A stretch of 48,220 nucleotides of DNA. It comes from an uncultured Bacteroidales bacterium (GTDB taxonomy: Bacteria > Bacteroidota > Bacteroidia > Bacteroidales > Bacteroidaceae). Of this stretch, positions 33,572 through 43,714 are shown one piece after another (the stretch's first letter is position 1; every line of letters begins with the position of its first letter). A model generated the notes under the pieces. The model was not told where the DNA came from. It saw nothing but the letters and a program-made list of their open reading frames with translations, and searched no databases. The position numbers and the translations under genes are program-made. Where the stretch lies: positions 1 through 48,220 of the forward strand of contig CADCBH010000012.1 of assembly GCA_902799655.1 (NCBI GenBank), read 5' to 3'.

Positions 33572-35972
33572 CAAATGCTGGCAGATGCTCAAGCAAATCT
33601 GGCCATGGTATAAGTCGCTCTATATTGGGCGCAAGTGGTATACAAAGACTGCTGTAGCCTTTGCGTCACTTATTGTTGCATTCATGCTCTATCTTGGTAT
33701 GGTTGACATCAACTTCCTGTGGTTGTTTGGCATGTCCCCCTCTATGAGCGATGTCAAGAACACCCACCCTGCCGAGGCATCTGAGATATACAGTGCCGAC
33801 AATGTGAAGATTGGCAAGTTCTTCAGCGAGAACCGTACTCCTGCGACCTATGATGAGGTATCGCCGGTCTTCTGGCAGGCATTGATAGACACTGAAGATG
33901 AACGTTTTTATCATCATCATGGTATTGATTATCAAGCCTTTGGCGCTGCGTTGAAAGACTACATACTCCATCGTGATGCACGTGGTGCCTCAACCATCAC
34001 CCAACAGTTGGCCAAGAACCTCTTCCGCGTACGCACCCAATACTCTACCGGACTGTTGGGTCAGATTCCTGGTCTGAAAATTATCATCATGAAGAGCAAG
34101 GAGTGGATCACAGCCTATAAACTGGAATGGAACTTCTCTAAGGAAGAGATACTCACCATGTATGCCAATACTGTGGACTTTGGTTCCAATGCTTTCGGCA
34201 TCAAGACAGCAGCAAAGACCTATTTCGGTTGCACACCCAAGGAGCTTACTGCCGAACAGTCTGCTGTACTTGTCGGTCTGCTGAAAGCCACAACATACTA
34301 TAATCCGCGCATCAATCCCAAGAATTCCAAGAGCCGCCGCAATGTGGTTCTTAACAACATGTTGCGCCATCATCATCTTACTCAGGAGGCTGTAGATACG
34401 CTAAGTACAAAAGACATCAAGCTTAAATACAGTGTCGAGAATGCGTATGACGGTGATGCCAACTATTTCCGCGAGGCTGTAGCAAAATGGATGAAAAACT
34501 GGTGCCGTGAGTACTATGGTGAAGAACGTGCCTACGCATTCTATACAGAAGGTCTTAAAATATACACTACCATTGACACACGTATGCAACGTTACGCTGA
34601 GGAGGCTGCTATCAAGCAAATGAAACAAGTACAGAAGACCTTTAATGCACACTGGGGAAGTACCCCACCCTGGCAAGATGAGCACCATGTAGAGATTCCT
34701 CATTTTATTGAAGATTTGGCAAAAAAGACCTCTTATTATAAGATGCTTGAGGAGAAATACGACGGCAATCAGGATAGTATAGACTACTATCTGAACCTAC
34801 CGCATAAGGTTAAGCTGTTCGACTATGATCAAGGCAGTATTGAACGTGAGATGTCCACACTCGACAGTATCCGTTACATGGAACATTTCATGCACTGCGG
34901 CTTCATTGCAATGGAACCGCAGACCGGTCATGTGAAAGCATGGGTTGGCGGACTTGACTTCAACACATGGAAACACGACAAGGTAACTGCTATGCGCCAG
35001 CCTGGCTCAACCTTTAAACTCTTTGTCTATGCCGAAGCCATCAACCAAGGTATACGTCCCTGCGACACCCGTAAGGATGAATATTTCTCCATGAAGGTAT
35101 ATGATGCCAAGCAGAAGAAAGAGGTGCTTTGGGCACCAACCAATGCCGATGGTCATTTCTCTGGTATGAATATTACATTGAAGCAAGCCTTCGCCATGAG
35201 TATCAACTCAGTGGCAGTGCGTCTTGGACAGGAATGTGGCATTGAGCGTATTGCCAAGACGGCCTATGATATGGGTATCAAGAGCAAGATGGATCCCACA
35301 CCGGCTTTGGCGTTAGGCTCCAGTGATGTTACCTTAGAGGAACTGGTCAATGCCTACTGTACACCCGTCAACAATGGCATACACCGCGAGCCTGTTCTCG
35401 TTACGCGCATTGTAGACCGTGATGGAAACGTGCTATACACCGCTCCTGAAGAGGAAAAGCGTGTACAATCTCCAGAGAACGCCTTCCTCACCCAACAGCT
35501 GTTGATGGGTGGCATGAGCGGCACATCATCTCGCCTGCGCAGCTATGTAGGCTATGACACAGATACCGACTTCGGTGGAAAGACTGGTACATCAAACAAC
35601 CATTCAGATGCCTGGTTTATTGGTACAACACCCAAACTCGTATGTGGTGCTTGGGTAGGTGGCGAATATCGCTGCATCCATTTCCGTACCGGCGAATTGG
35701 GACAAGGTAACCGCACCGCACTGCCCATCTGTGGCTATTTCCTCCAGAGTGTCCTCAAAGACAGTAACTTCCAGAAATACCATGCGAAGTTTGAACAGCC
35801 TGCAGGAATGTCTATGGCGGACTTCGGCTGCGGTGGCTATTTCAAGGCACCAGCCGACTCAGACTCCCTTGCAGTTGACAGTTTGGCTATAGAGGGTCCA
35901 CGCCCCATCCGCGATGCCAATGCACCCGAAGAAGTTACCGCTGAACCCACTTTGCCTACCACCACAGAATGA
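33555..35972 (+). CDS. mrcA: Penicillin-binding protein 1A, bifunctional
   Basis: 805 residues: cytoplasmic tail, membrane helix (31-50), GT51 glycosyltransferase domain (80-270) with [11 protein letters not shown] (catalytic Glu114) and [14 protein letters not shown] (about 145-158), then the transpeptidase domain with SxxK STFK near 486, SxN in SINSVA, and KTGTS near 676. It polymerises and cross-links peptidoglycan. The C-terminus is a low-complexity acidic tail. It starts inside miaA and its TGA overlaps the helicase start (ATGA at 35969-35972). Confidence 0.95.
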   Translation: MKQYIDKCWQMLKQIWPWYKSLYIGRKWYTKTAVAFASLIVAFMLYLGMVDINFLWLFGMSPSMSDVKNTHPAEASEIYSADNVKIGKFFSENRTPATYDEVSPVFWQALIDTEDERFYHHHGIDYQAFGAALKDYILHRDARGASTITQQLAKNLFRVRTQYSTGLLGQIPGLKIIIMKSKEWITAYKLEWNFSKEEILTMYANTVDFGSNAFGIKTAAKTYFGCTPKELTAEQSAVLVGLLKATTYYNPRINPKNSKSRRNVVLNNMLRHHHLTQEAVDTLSTKDIKLKYSVENAYDGDANYFREAVAKWMKNWCREYYGEERAYAFYTEGLKIYTTIDTRMQRYAEEAAIKQMKQVQKTFNAHWGSTPPWQDEHHVEIPHFIEDLAKKTSYYKMLEEKYDGNQDSIDYYLNLPHKVKLFDYDQGSIEREMSTLDSIRYMEHFMHCGFIAMEPQTGHVKAWVGGLDFNTWKHDKVTAMRQPGSTFKLFVYAEAINQGIRPCDTRKDEYFSMKVYDAKQKKEVLWAPTNADGHFSGMNITLKQAFAMSINSVAVRLGQECGIERIAKTAYDMGIKSKMDPTPALALGSSDVTLEELVNAYCTPVNNGIHREPVLVTRIVDRDGNVLYTAPEEEKRVQSPENAFLTQQLLMGGMSGTSSRLRSYVGYDTDTDFGGKTGTSNNHSDAWFIGTTPKLVCGAWVGGEYRCIHFRTGELGQGNRTALPICGYFLQSVLKDSNFQKYHAKFEQPAGMSMADFGCGGYFKAPADSDSLAVDSLAIEGPRPIRDANAPEEVTAEPTLPTTTE

Positions 35973-37711
35973 ACGTCCGCGCAGAGCAGCTTGACTTAGA
36001 TAATCAGGAGTGGCAACAAGCCCTCCAGATTATCCAGTATACCCGTCGCTCATTATTTCTCACAGGAAAAGCAGGCACGGGTAAGTCGACCTTCCTGCGC
36101 TATGTCGCTCAGCACAGCAAGAAAAAGCACGTCATATTGGCCCCAACGGGAATTGCTGCCATCAATGCCGGTGGTCAGACGCTCCATTCCTTCTTCAAGC
36201 TGCCCTTCCATCCTTTATTGCCCAACGACTCACGCTATGACATCCGTCATATTCGCAAGTCGCTGAAATACAATGGCGAACTCACCAAGCTATTGCGCGA
36301 GCTAGAACTCATCATCATTGATGAGATATCGATGGTTAGGGCAGATATCATCGATTTCATTGACAAAGTGCTGCGCATCTATTGCCGCAATATGCGAGAG
36401 CCTTTTGGTGGTAAGCAACTGTTGCTCGTAGGCGATATTTTCCAGTTAGAACCCGTCATCAAAGAAGACGAATGGCGCTTGATGCAACCCTTCTATGCCT
36501 CTGCCTATTTCTTCGCTGCCAAGGTCTGGCAGCAAATGCAGCTGGTTAGCATCGAACTCCGTAAGGTGTATCGTCAGCGCGATGACCAGTTCATCGGAAT
36601 GCTCGACCGCATCCGTCAGAACCAAGCCACCGACCAAGACTTGCAAGCCATCAATGCACGCTGCATCCAAGAAATTCCTGTCAACAGTCAAGCGCTGGAG
36701 ATCACGCTGGCCTCACGGCGCGACACCGTTGACTATATCAATGAGGAACGACTTGGTGAGCTTGAAGGCAACAGTACCATCTTCAATGGTGAGATCAAAG
36801 GCGACTTCCCCCTATCCTCCCTACCCGCTCCTATGGATTTGGAAGTCAAGCCCGGCGCACAGGTTATCTTCACCAAGAACGACAAAGAGAAGCGCTGGGT
36901 GAACGGTACCATCGGCATTGTGACGGGTGTTGATGAAGAGGAAGGCATCATCGGTGTATGTGATGAAGACGGACATGAGTATGATGTCGTTCGTGAGATA
37001 TGGGAAAACATGCGCTATACCTTCAACGAAAAAGAACAGAAGATTGAGGAAGAGCTGCTGGGCACCTTCTATCAGTTTCCGCTTCGACTGGCTTGGGCTA
37101 TTACTGTACACAAGAGTCAAGGCCTCACTTTCCGTCAAGTGAGGATTGACTTCTCAGGAGGAGGTGCATTTGCCGGCGGACAGACCTATGTCGCCTTGTC
37201 ACGCTGTACATCTCTGTCAGGTATCACACTAGAACAGCCCATTCGCCGCAGCGATATTTTCGTACATCCAGAGGTTGTGCAGTTTGCACGCCGCTATAAT
37301 GATACCACACTGATGCAACAAGCTATCTACGAGAGTAAAGCCGACCAGGAATATCACGATGCCGTGGTCGCTTTCGACCGTCAGGACTTCGATTCCTTTC
37401 TCAAGAATTTCTTTCTGGCCATCCATTCACGCTATGATATCGAACGACCAAGTGCGAAACGTTTTATACGCCGTAAATTAGGAATAATCAGTCAATTACA
37501 GAAAAAGAACGAAGTATTACAGCAAGAGATACAAAACAAAGAGAAACTCCTCAAACGACTATGTGCCGAGTACACCCTGTTAGGTAAAGAATGTGAACAG
37601 GAGCAAATGACTGATGCCGCCATCCGTAACTATGAGAAGGCCCTCGAGCTATGTCCTGATGCCCCTGAACCGCAACGCAGATTAAAGAAACTGAGGAAAG
37701 GCAAGACATAG
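35969..37711 (+). CDS. PIF1-like SF1B helicase with TPR tail
   Basis: 580 residues. Walker A TGKAGTGKST (32-41), Walker B LIIIDEISMV, Q-motif-like GDIFQLEPV, and motif V/VI AWAITVHKSQGLTF and YVALSRCTSL give a 5'-3' DNA helicase of the PIF1/RecD type. A C-terminal coiled coil and one TPR-like pair (LGKECEQEQMTDAAIRNYEK) follow, as is usual in Bacteroidetes members. Role in replication-fork or R-loop processing is inferred from family. Last gene of the lpxD operon; terminator at 37724. Confidence 0.88.
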   Translation: MNVRAEQLDLDNQEWQQALQIIQYTRRSLFLTGKAGTGKSTFLRYVAQHSKKKHVILAPTGIAAINAGGQTLHSFFKLPFHPLLPNDSRYDIRHIRKSLKYNGELTKLLRELELIIIDEISMVRADIIDFIDKVLRIYCRNMREPFGGKQLLLVGDIFQLEPVIKEDEWRLMQPFYASAYFFAAKVWQQMQLVSIELRKVYRQRDDQFIGMLDRIRQNQATDQDLQAINARCIQEIPVNSQALEITLASRRDTVDYINEERLGELEGNSTIFNGEIKGDFPLSSLPAPMDLEVKPGAQVIFTKNDKEKRWVNGTIGIVTGVDEEEGIIGVCDEDGHEYDVVREIWENMRYTFNEKEQKIEEELLGTFYQFPLRLAWAITVHKSQGLTFRQVRIDFSGGGAFAGGQTYVALSRCTSLSGITLEQPIRRSDIFVHPEVVQFARRYNDTTLMQQAIYESKADQEYHDAVVAFDRQDFDSFLKNFFLAIHSRYDIERPSAKRFIRRKLGIISQLQKKNEVLQQEIQNKEKLLKRLCAEYTLLGKECEQEQMTDAAIRNYEKALELCPDAPEPQRRLKKLRKGKT

Positions 37712-37723
37712 GCTTTAACAATA

Positions 37724-37750
37724 TTTAATTCAGGATTAAGTGTTTTTTTT
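37724..37750 (+). terminator. Terminator of the lpxD-helicase operon
   Basis: TTTAAT (37724-37729) pairs with ATTAAG (37735-37740) around TCAGG, followed by eight T residues (37743-37750). A weak stem, but a long T-tract in the right place. Confidence 0.65.
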
Positions 37751-37759
37751 GTCTTTTAT

Positions 37760-37790
37760 TTTGTCACGTCCACAATTAGTTGTAATTTTA
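37760..37790 (+). promoter_or_regulatory. Promoter of the FHS sugar permease gene
   Basis: TTTG (37760-37763), 19-bp spacer, TAATTTTA (37783-37790). The -7 ends in A, not G. A dyad AATTA-GTTG-TAATT (37774-37787) overlaps it; the leader is about 45 nt. Confidence 0.7.
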
Positions 37791-37842
37791 CATCGCATTT
37801 TAAATACTACACACAAAACCTATTAATTTTTAACGTTTAATT

Positions 37843-39165
37843 ATGAACAAACAACAACAGAATGGAAGAATCATTGCCATTGTGACAATGATGTTCCTCT
37901 ATGCCATGATTTCGTTTGTCACGAATCTTGGTGCACCTATTGGTGTCATTTGGAAGAGCCAGCCTGAAATCGGCGGTTCCAATGTATTGGGTATTTTGGG
38001 TAACTTCATGAATTTCTTTGCCTATCTGTTTATGGGCATTCCAGCTGGCAAAATGCTGACAAAAGTGGGCTATAAAAAGACCGCTCTCATTGGTATTGCC
38101 GTAGGCTTCGTAGGTGTATTCATACAGTTTCTGTCCGGATTCTCCGGAGGTATCCCTGGTTTCTGCATCTATCTCTTCGGTGCTTTCGTATCAGGATTCT
38201 CGGTATGTATCCTCAATACTGTGGTTAACCCCATGCTGAACCTGCTTGGTGGCGGTGGCAATCGTGGCAACCAGTTGAATATGATTGGTGGTACGCTGAA
38301 CTCGCTGTCTGGTACCATGACGCCCATGCTTGTCGGTGCCCTCATTGGTACGGTAACAACTTCCACCCAGATGGCCGACGTCAATCTGGTGTTGTATATC
38401 GCTATGAGCGTGTTTGCTGCAGCCTTCTTTGCCCTGCTGTTTATCCCCATTCAGGATCCCGAGATTGGCAAGGTTACTGCTGAGACCAAATTTGAGCATT
38501 CTCCCCTCTCATTCCGTCACTGCCTGTTGGGTATTATTGCCATCTTCTGTTACGTAGGTGTCGAGGTTGGTATCCCTGGTGGTCTGAACTTCTATTTGTC
38601 AGATACCTCAGCCAACGGTGCCTGGGTGAATCCCGAGGCCATTCTCAATGCAGCCACTATTGGTGGAGCCGTAGCAGCTATGTACTGGTTGCTCATGCTT
38701 GTAGGTCGTATCTTTGCCAGTGCCATTGGTGGAAAAGTTTCTTCACGTCAGATGATGCTGTTCTGCACCTTCGTTGCTATGCTGCTCATTCTGGCAGCCA
38801 TCCTGACACCGAAGAGTGTGACAACCACGATGCCTTTGGTAAAGATTCTGGAGGGTTCTGTCGAGATGACTACCGTTCCGTTGAGTGCTCTGCTGCTGGT
38901 ACTTTGCGGTCTCTGCACCTCAGTGATGTGGGCTTCCATTTTCAATCTTGCCACTGAAGGATTGGGTAAGTACACTGCTCAGGCCAGTGGTCTCTTTATG
39001 ATGATGGTTGTCGGTGGCGGCGTTGTACCTGTTATCCAGAACTTCTTTGCTGACTACCTCGGCTACATGCCCAGCTACTTCGTTTATTTCCTCGCCGTAG
39101 CCTACATGTTCTACTACGCCCTTATCGGCAGCAAGAATGTCAACAAGGACATCCCCGTAGAGTAA
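37843..39165 (+). CDS. MFS sugar permease, FHS (FucP-like) family
   Basis: 440 residues, 12 membrane helices, with FHS traits: GAPIGVIWKSQPEIGGSNVLG at the N-terminus, SGFSVCILNTVVNPMLNLLG in TM4 and an LNMIGGTLNSLSGTM loop. FucP-type members import L-fucose, glucose or galactose with H+; the adjacent arabinose operon and similar promoter make arabinose or a related sugar plausible, but the substrate is inference. It is transcribed alone, from 37783 to the terminator at 39205. Confidence 0.86.
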   Translation: MNKQQQNGRIIAIVTMMFLYAMISFVTNLGAPIGVIWKSQPEIGGSNVLGILGNFMNFFAYLFMGIPAGKMLTKVGYKKTALIGIAVGFVGVFIQFLSGFSGGIPGFCIYLFGAFVSGFSVCILNTVVNPMLNLLGGGGNRGNQLNMIGGTLNSLSGTMTPMLVGALIGTVTTSTQMADVNLVLYIAMSVFAAAFFALLFIPIQDPEIGKVTAETKFEHSPLSFRHCLLGIIAIFCYVGVEVGIPGGLNFYLSDTSANGAWVNPEAILNAATIGGAVAAMYWLLMLVGRIFASAIGGKVSSRQMMLFCTFVAMLLILAAILTPKSVTTTMPLVKILEGSVEMTTVPLSALLLVLCGLCTSVMWASIFNLATEGLGKYTAQASGLFMMMVVGGGVVPVIQNFFADYLGYMPSYFVYFLAVAYMFYYALIGSKNVNKDIPVE

Positions 39166-39204
39166 TTTCTGAGCGCTTAGCGTGTTTAGAAAAGTTAAAT
39201 AACG

Positions 39205-39243
39205 GCAGAAAAGTGTAAATTAACACCTTTCTGCTGTTTTTTT
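39205..39243 (+). terminator. Terminator after the FHS permease gene
   Basis: A 12-bp stem with one mismatch (39205-39216 with 39223-39234), 6-base loop, then a T-rich run to 39243. Confidence 0.85.
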
Positions 39244-39254
39244 ATTGTTTTTTC

Positions 39255-39285
39255 ATTGTGGTTCAAAAAATAATTAGTAATTTTA
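39255..39285 (+). promoter_or_regulatory. Promoter of the arabinose operon
   Basis: ATTG (39255-39258), 19-bp spacer, TAATTTTA (39278-39285), the same A-ended -7 as the permease promoter. Dyad AATTA-G-TAATT (39272-39282) overlaps it and could be an AraR site. Confidence 0.68.
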
Positions 39286-39325
39286 CACCCAAAATTATTA
39301 TGTACCTAAAAACTATTATCACACA

Positions 39326-40489
39326 ATGAGAAACTTTAAGACAGTACTCGCAGGCTTTGGCGTTGCCGCCCTGTTGTCTGCATGTGCTTCTGGTGAGCAG
39401 AAGACACTGACGGTTTCGGGTCTCGACCCTGCCAAGTTTGACACCCTGATCAACGAGAAGCCCGTCAAGCTCTACACGTTGAAGAATCAAAACGGTATGG
39501 AGGTATGCATCACCAACTATGGTGGTCGCATCGTGTCGCTCGTCGTTCCCGACAAGGATGGTAAAGCCACTGATGTCGTATTGGGTTTCGACAACATCGC
39601 ACAGTATGCTGATACGCTGAACTCTCCCAGCGACTACGGTTCCAGCGTTGGCCGCTATGCCAACCGCATCAAGGGTGGTCAGTTTAAGTTGGGCGACACC
39701 GAGTATCAGCTCAAGCAGAACGACGGTCCGAACTGCCTGCATGGTGGTGGCACCACGGGTTGGATGAACCAGGTTTATGACGCTGAGCAGATTGGCGACT
39801 CTATCCTGAAGCTGACTATCGTAGCTGCCGACGGCGAGAACGGTTTCCCCGGCACTGTTACAGCCATCACGACCTACAAGGTGACAGCTGACAATGTACT
39901 GGATATGACTTGGGAGGCTACTACCGATAAGGAGACCATCATCAACCAGACCAATCACAACTATTATAACCTGAGTGGTGACTTCACACAAGCCGCCTAC
40001 GACCAGGTGCTCTATGTCAATGCCGACAAGTTCACCGCATCTGACAAGTTGTATATCCCCACTGGCGAGATCCGCGACGTTGAGGGCACCGCTATGGACT
40101 TCCGTACCCCGCATGCTGTTGGCGACTCTATCAACTCCAGCTACGATCAGGTACAGAACGCTACCGGTTATGATCATAACTTCTGCCTGAACACTGCCGG
40201 CGACGACACTCAGGTATGTGCATCTCTGTATTCTCCCAAGACTGGTATCTTCATGGAGATGTTCACCAACGAGCCTGGTGTACAGGTCTATAGTGGTAAT
40301 TTCCAGGGTGTTGGCAAGGATGCCGACATCATCCGCAAGCACGGTCTGAAATATCCGAAGCATGTCAGCGTTTGCCTGGAGAGCCAGAAATATCCCGACA
40401 GCCCCAACCATCCCGAGTGGGCAAGTCCCGTTCTGAAGCCCGGTGAGAAGTATTTCAGCCACGCTGCCTATAAGTTCTCTATCAAGTAA
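39326..40489 (+). CDS. galM: Aldose 1-epimerase (mutarotase), lipoprotein
   Basis: 387 residues: lipoprotein signal (LLSAC, Cys20) then a galactose-mutarotase beta-sandwich with ITNYGGRIVSLVVPD, SSVGRYANRIKGG, QTNHNYYNLSG (catalytic His) and FMEMFTNEPGVQVYSG (catalytic Glu). It interconverts sugar anomers outside the cytoplasm, so that pentose entering the symporters is in the right form. First gene of the arabinose operon; the symporter follows after 13 nt. Equivalent genes open arabinose operons in other Bacteroidales. Confidence 0.93.
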   Translation: MRNFKTVLAGFGVAALLSACASGEQKTLTVSGLDPAKFDTLINEKPVKLYTLKNQNGMEVCITNYGGRIVSLVVPDKDGKATDVVLGFDNIAQYADTLNSPSDYGSSVGRYANRIKGGQFKLGDTEYQLKQNDGPNCLHGGGTTGWMNQVYDAEQIGDSILKLTIVAADGENGFPGTVTAITTYKVTADNVLDMTWEATTDKETIINQTNHNYYNLSGDFTQAAYDQVLYVNADKFTASDKLYIPTGEIRDVEGTAMDFRTPHAVGDSINSSYDQVQNATGYDHNFCLNTAGDDTQVCASLYSPKTGIFMEMFTNEPGVQVYSGNFQGVGKDADIIRKHGLKYPKHVSVCLESQKYPDSPNHPEWASPVLKPGEKYFSHAAYKFSIK

Positions 40490-40502
40490 TTGAGCGACCA
40501 TT

Positions 40503-41972
40503 ATGACACAGACAGAAAACGGTAGCAAGACCTACCTTATAAGTATTGTGATGGTAGCCGTACTGGGCGGTTTGCTCTTCGGTTACGACACAGCTGTCAT
40601 TTCTGGCGCAGAAAAGGGTCTGCAGGCTTTCTTCATGGAGGCTAAGGACTTTGCTTATACCGATGGCTGGCACGGTTTCACTTCAGCCAGCGCCTTGATC
40701 GGTTGTATCATTGGTTCAGCCCTGTCGGGCCTGTTGGCTACACGCCTCGGACGTAAGAAGTCCCTGATTATTGCAGGCGTGCTGTTCTTCGTATCGGCAC
40801 TGGGTTCTATGGACCCCGAGTTCCTGTTCTTCAAGTATGGCGAGCCCACCTACTCGCTGCTCATCATGTTCAATATCTATCGTGTCATCGGTGGTATTGG
40901 TGTAGGACTGGCATCAGCCATCTGTCCTATGTATATCGGTGAGGTAGCTCCCTCTAATATAAGAGGTATGTTGGTATCGTGGAACCAGTTTGCCATTATT
41001 TTCGGTCAGTTGGTTGTTTACTTCGTCAACTTCTTCATCCTTGGCGACCACATCCAGCCATTGGTAGAAGAGATGGGTAAGGGTATCGCAGCCATCAATC
41101 CCGCTGCTCAGTGGACGGTGACTACAGGTTGGCGTTATATGTTCGGTAGCGAGGCTGTTCCCGCAGGACTCTTCGCCCTGCTGATCTGCTTCGTGCCTGA
41201 GACCCCACGCTATCTCGTCAGCATTGGTCAGGACCAGAAGGCCCTAGGCATCCTGTCAAAGATTAACGGTTCCAGCAAGGCTGCCCAGATTCTGCAGGAT
41301 ATCAAGGACACGATGGTGGTAAAGACCGAGAAACTGATGACCTACGGTTTCATGTGTATCTTCATCGGTATCATGCTCAGCGTCTTCCAGCAGGCAGTTG
41401 GTATCAATGCCGTGCTCTACTACGCGCCGCGTATCTTCGGTGATATGGGCATGAACGACCCGATGATGCTGACCGTATTCATGGGTATCGTCAATATATC
41501 ATTCACCCTTGTGGCTGTGTTCACTGTCGAGAAGTGGGGTCGCAAGCCACTGCTCATCTCCGGTTCATTGGGTATGGCTCTGGGTGCCTTCGGTGTGGCT
41601 GTGACCTTTGGTAACGATAGTCTCGCACTGGTCACCGCCGCCTCACTGCTCATCTACTCTGCTTCGTTCATGTTCTCGTGGGGCCCCATCTGCTGGGTAC
41701 TCATTGCCGAGATCTTCCCCAATACCATCCGTGGTGGTGCCGTAGCTATCGCTGTCGCCTTCCAGTGGATTAGCAACTTCATCGTCTCCAGTTCGTTCGT
41801 ACCTATGTTCAATATGCACCTGACTGATGGCGACGACTTCGGCCACTGGTTCACCTATGGTCTCTACGGCCTGATCTGTGTCATTGCTGCCGCCTTCGTA
41901 TGGCGCCTCGTTCCTGAGACCAAGGGCAAGACACTGGAGGACATGACCCAACTGTGGAAGAATAAACAATAA
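40503..41972 (+). CDS. XylE/AraE-type pentose:H+ symporter
   Basis: 489 residues of the MFS sugar-porter family with 12 helices: GGLLFGYDTAVISG near 22-35, RLGRKKS loop 2-3, PETPRYL, GRKPL, and PETKGKTLEDM at the C-terminus. It is very similar in pattern to E. coli XylE (LFGYDTAVISG; SALIGCIIG; NQFAIIFGQL). The natural sugar could be L-arabinose or D-xylose; the operon favours arabinose. Located in the inner membrane. Followed after 35 nt by an SSS symporter. Confidence 0.92.
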   Translation: MTQTENGSKTYLISIVMVAVLGGLLFGYDTAVISGAEKGLQAFFMEAKDFAYTDGWHGFTSASALIGCIIGSALSGLLATRLGRKKSLIIAGVLFFVSALGSMDPEFLFFKYGEPTYSLLIMFNIYRVIGGIGVGLASAICPMYIGEVAPSNIRGMLVSWNQFAIIFGQLVVYFVNFFILGDHIQPLVEEMGKGIAAINPAAQWTVTTGWRYMFGSEAVPAGLFALLICFVPETPRYLVSIGQDQKALGILSKINGSSKAAQILQDIKDTMVVKTEKLMTYGFMCIFIGIMLSVFQQAVGINAVLYYAPRIFGDMGMNDPMMLTVFMGIVNISFTLVAVFTVEKWGRKPLLISGSLGMALGAFGVAVTFGNDSLALVTAASLLIYSASFMFSWGPICWVLIAEIFPNTIRGGAVAIAVAFQWISNFIVSSSFVPMFNMHLTDGDDFGHWFTYGLYGLICVIAAAFVWRLVPETKGKTLEDMTQLWKNKQ

Positions 41973-42007
41973 CTCATCAAAACTACTATTAATTTAATTA
42001 ATTACTT

Positions 42008-43705
42008 ATGGCTTTATTAGATTGGATTGTCATTGGCGTCTTCTGTATAGCGCTCATTGGCATTGTAGTATGGGTTGTCACCCAGAAGAACGACAACTCT
42101 GCAGACTATTTCCTTGGTGGTAAGGATGCAACATGGATTGCTATCGGTGCTAGTATCTTTGCCTCAAACATCGGTTCTGAACACCTCATCGGACTGGCTG
42201 GTGCCGGTGCCTCTTCTGGTATGGCAATGGCCCACTGGGAGATTCAGGGTTGGATGATTCTGATCTTGGGTTGGGTATTCGTACCTTTCTACACCCGTTC
42301 TATGGTTTACACCATGCCCGAATTCCTGGAGCGCCGCTTCAACAAGGAGAGCCGCACCATCCTTTCGGTTATCTCGCTGATTTCCTACGTGCTCACTAAG
42401 GTGGCTGTTACCGTATATGCCGGTGGTCTGGTATTCCAGCAGGTATTCGGTATCAAGGAACTCTGGGGCATCGACTTCTTCTGGATTGCCGCTATCGGTC
42501 TCGTTGTGATTACAGCCCTCTACACCATCTTCGGTGGTATGAAGAGCGTGCTCTACACCAGCGTGCTGCAGACGCCTATCCTGTTGCTCGGTTCTCTGAT
42601 TATCCTCGTGCTCGGTATGAAGGCACTGGGAAGCTGGGACCAGATGCTGGCCCTCTGCGATGTGAAGCCCAGCTACGAGGGTGCTACTGGTACAATGATT
42701 CACCTGATGCGCTCTAACAGCGACCCACAGTATCCTTGGCTCGGTGCCTTGGTAGGTTCTGCCGTTATCGGTTTCTGGTATTGGTGTACAGACCAGTTCA
42801 TTGTACAGCGCGTACTGTCTGGTAAGAACGAGAAAGAGGCCCGTCGCGGTACCATCTTCGGTGCTTACCTGAAGCTCACTCCCGTGTTCCTGTTCCTCAT
42901 CCCCGGTATGATTGCATTTGCTCTGCACCAGAAGTATCTGGCAGCTGGTGGCGAGGGTTTCCTGCCCCTGCTGGCCAATGGTAATCCCAATGCCGACGCT
43001 GCCTTCCCCACCCTCGTGGCAAAGATTCTGCCCGCTGGTGTGAAGGGTCTCGTGGTCTGCGGTATCCTTGCAGCCCTGATGTCTTCACTGGCTTCTCTGT
43101 TCAACTCTTCAGCTATGCTGTTCACCATTGACTTCTGGAAGCGCCTCAGACCCAACACCTCTGAGAAGAGTCTGGTACGTATCGGACAGACCGCTACCGT
43201 TGTCATCGTGATTCTCGGTATTCTGTGGATTCCCATCATGCGTTCTGTAGGTGATGTGCTCTACACCTATCTGCAGGATGTTCAGTCGGTATTGGCTCCT
43301 GGTATTGCCTCAGCCTTCCTGCTGGGTATCACCTGGAAGCGTGCTTCTGCCAAGGGTGGTATGTGGGGCTTGCTCTCAGGTATCATCATCGGTCTGACCC
43401 GTCTGGGTGCCAAGGTTTACTATAGCAACGCCACCGACGCTTCCGACTCATGGTTCAAGGCCGTATTCTTCGACTTCAACTGGCTCTACTTCTGCGGCGT
43501 CATGCTGATTGTCTGCTGTCTGATAGTCATCATCGTATCGCTCTGCACCGAAGCTCCCGACGAGAAGAAGATTCAGGGTTTGGTATTCGGCACCTCTACT
43601 CCCGAGCAGATTGCCGCTACCCGCGCCAGCTGGGGCACCTGGGACGTTATTCACACAGTTATTATTCTGGGCATCACCGTTGCCTTCTATATCTATTTCT
43701 GGTAA
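42008..43705 (+). CDS. Sodium:sugar symporter (SSS, SGLT-like)
   Basis: 565 residues, about 14 helices, with SSS-family signs: SADYFLGGKDATWIAIGASIFASNIGSEHLIGLAG near residue 34-68, YTIFGGMKSVLYTSVLQTPILL near 185 and the C-terminal helices around 515-560. It resembles the vSGLT/AraP transporters of Bacteroidales arabinose loci, which bring in sugar with Na+. A second transporter for the same sugar in one operon suggests uptake by Na+ or H+ depending on conditions. The regulator gene starts 9 nt later. Confidence 0.92.
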   Translation: MALLDWIVIGVFCIALIGIVVWVVTQKNDNSADYFLGGKDATWIAIGASIFASNIGSEHLIGLAGAGASSGMAMAHWEIQGWMILILGWVFVPFYTRSMVYTMPEFLERRFNKESRTILSVISLISYVLTKVAVTVYAGGLVFQQVFGIKELWGIDFFWIAAIGLVVITALYTIFGGMKSVLYTSVLQTPILLLGSLIILVLGMKALGSWDQMLALCDVKPSYEGATGTMIHLMRSNSDPQYPWLGALVGSAVIGFWYWCTDQFIVQRVLSGKNEKEARRGTIFGAYLKLTPVFLFLIPGMIAFALHQKYLAAGGEGFLPLLANGNPNADAAFPTLVAKILPAGVKGLVVCGILAALMSSLASLFNSSAMLFTIDFWKRLRPNTSEKSLVRIGQTATVVIVILGILWIPIMRSVGDVLYTYLQDVQSVLAPGIASAFLLGITWKRASAKGGMWGLLSGIIIGLTRLGAKVYYSNATDASDSWFKAVFFDFNWLYFCGVMLIVCCLIVIIVSLCTEAPDEKKIQGLVFGTSTPEQIAATRASWGTWDVIHTVIILGITVAFYIYFW

Positions 43706-43714
43706 TTCTATCCT

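Noticed and set aside
35969-37711. Helicase in the lpxD operon as a mobile-element or defence gene
   Set aside because: PIF1-like helicases with a TPR tail are ordinary chromosomal genes in Bacteroidetes, and it is coupled by ATGA to mrcA.
39263-40528. 421-residue minus-strand frame over the mutarotase gene
   Set aside because: It is antisense to a clear GalM with catalytic residues, and its sequence has low-complexity Val/Leu/Gly composition.
42164-42928. 254-residue minus-strand frame over the SSS symporter (also 43448-44107)
   Set aside because: Antisense shadow, rich in His/Glu/Gln from reverse reading of membrane codons; no promoter.
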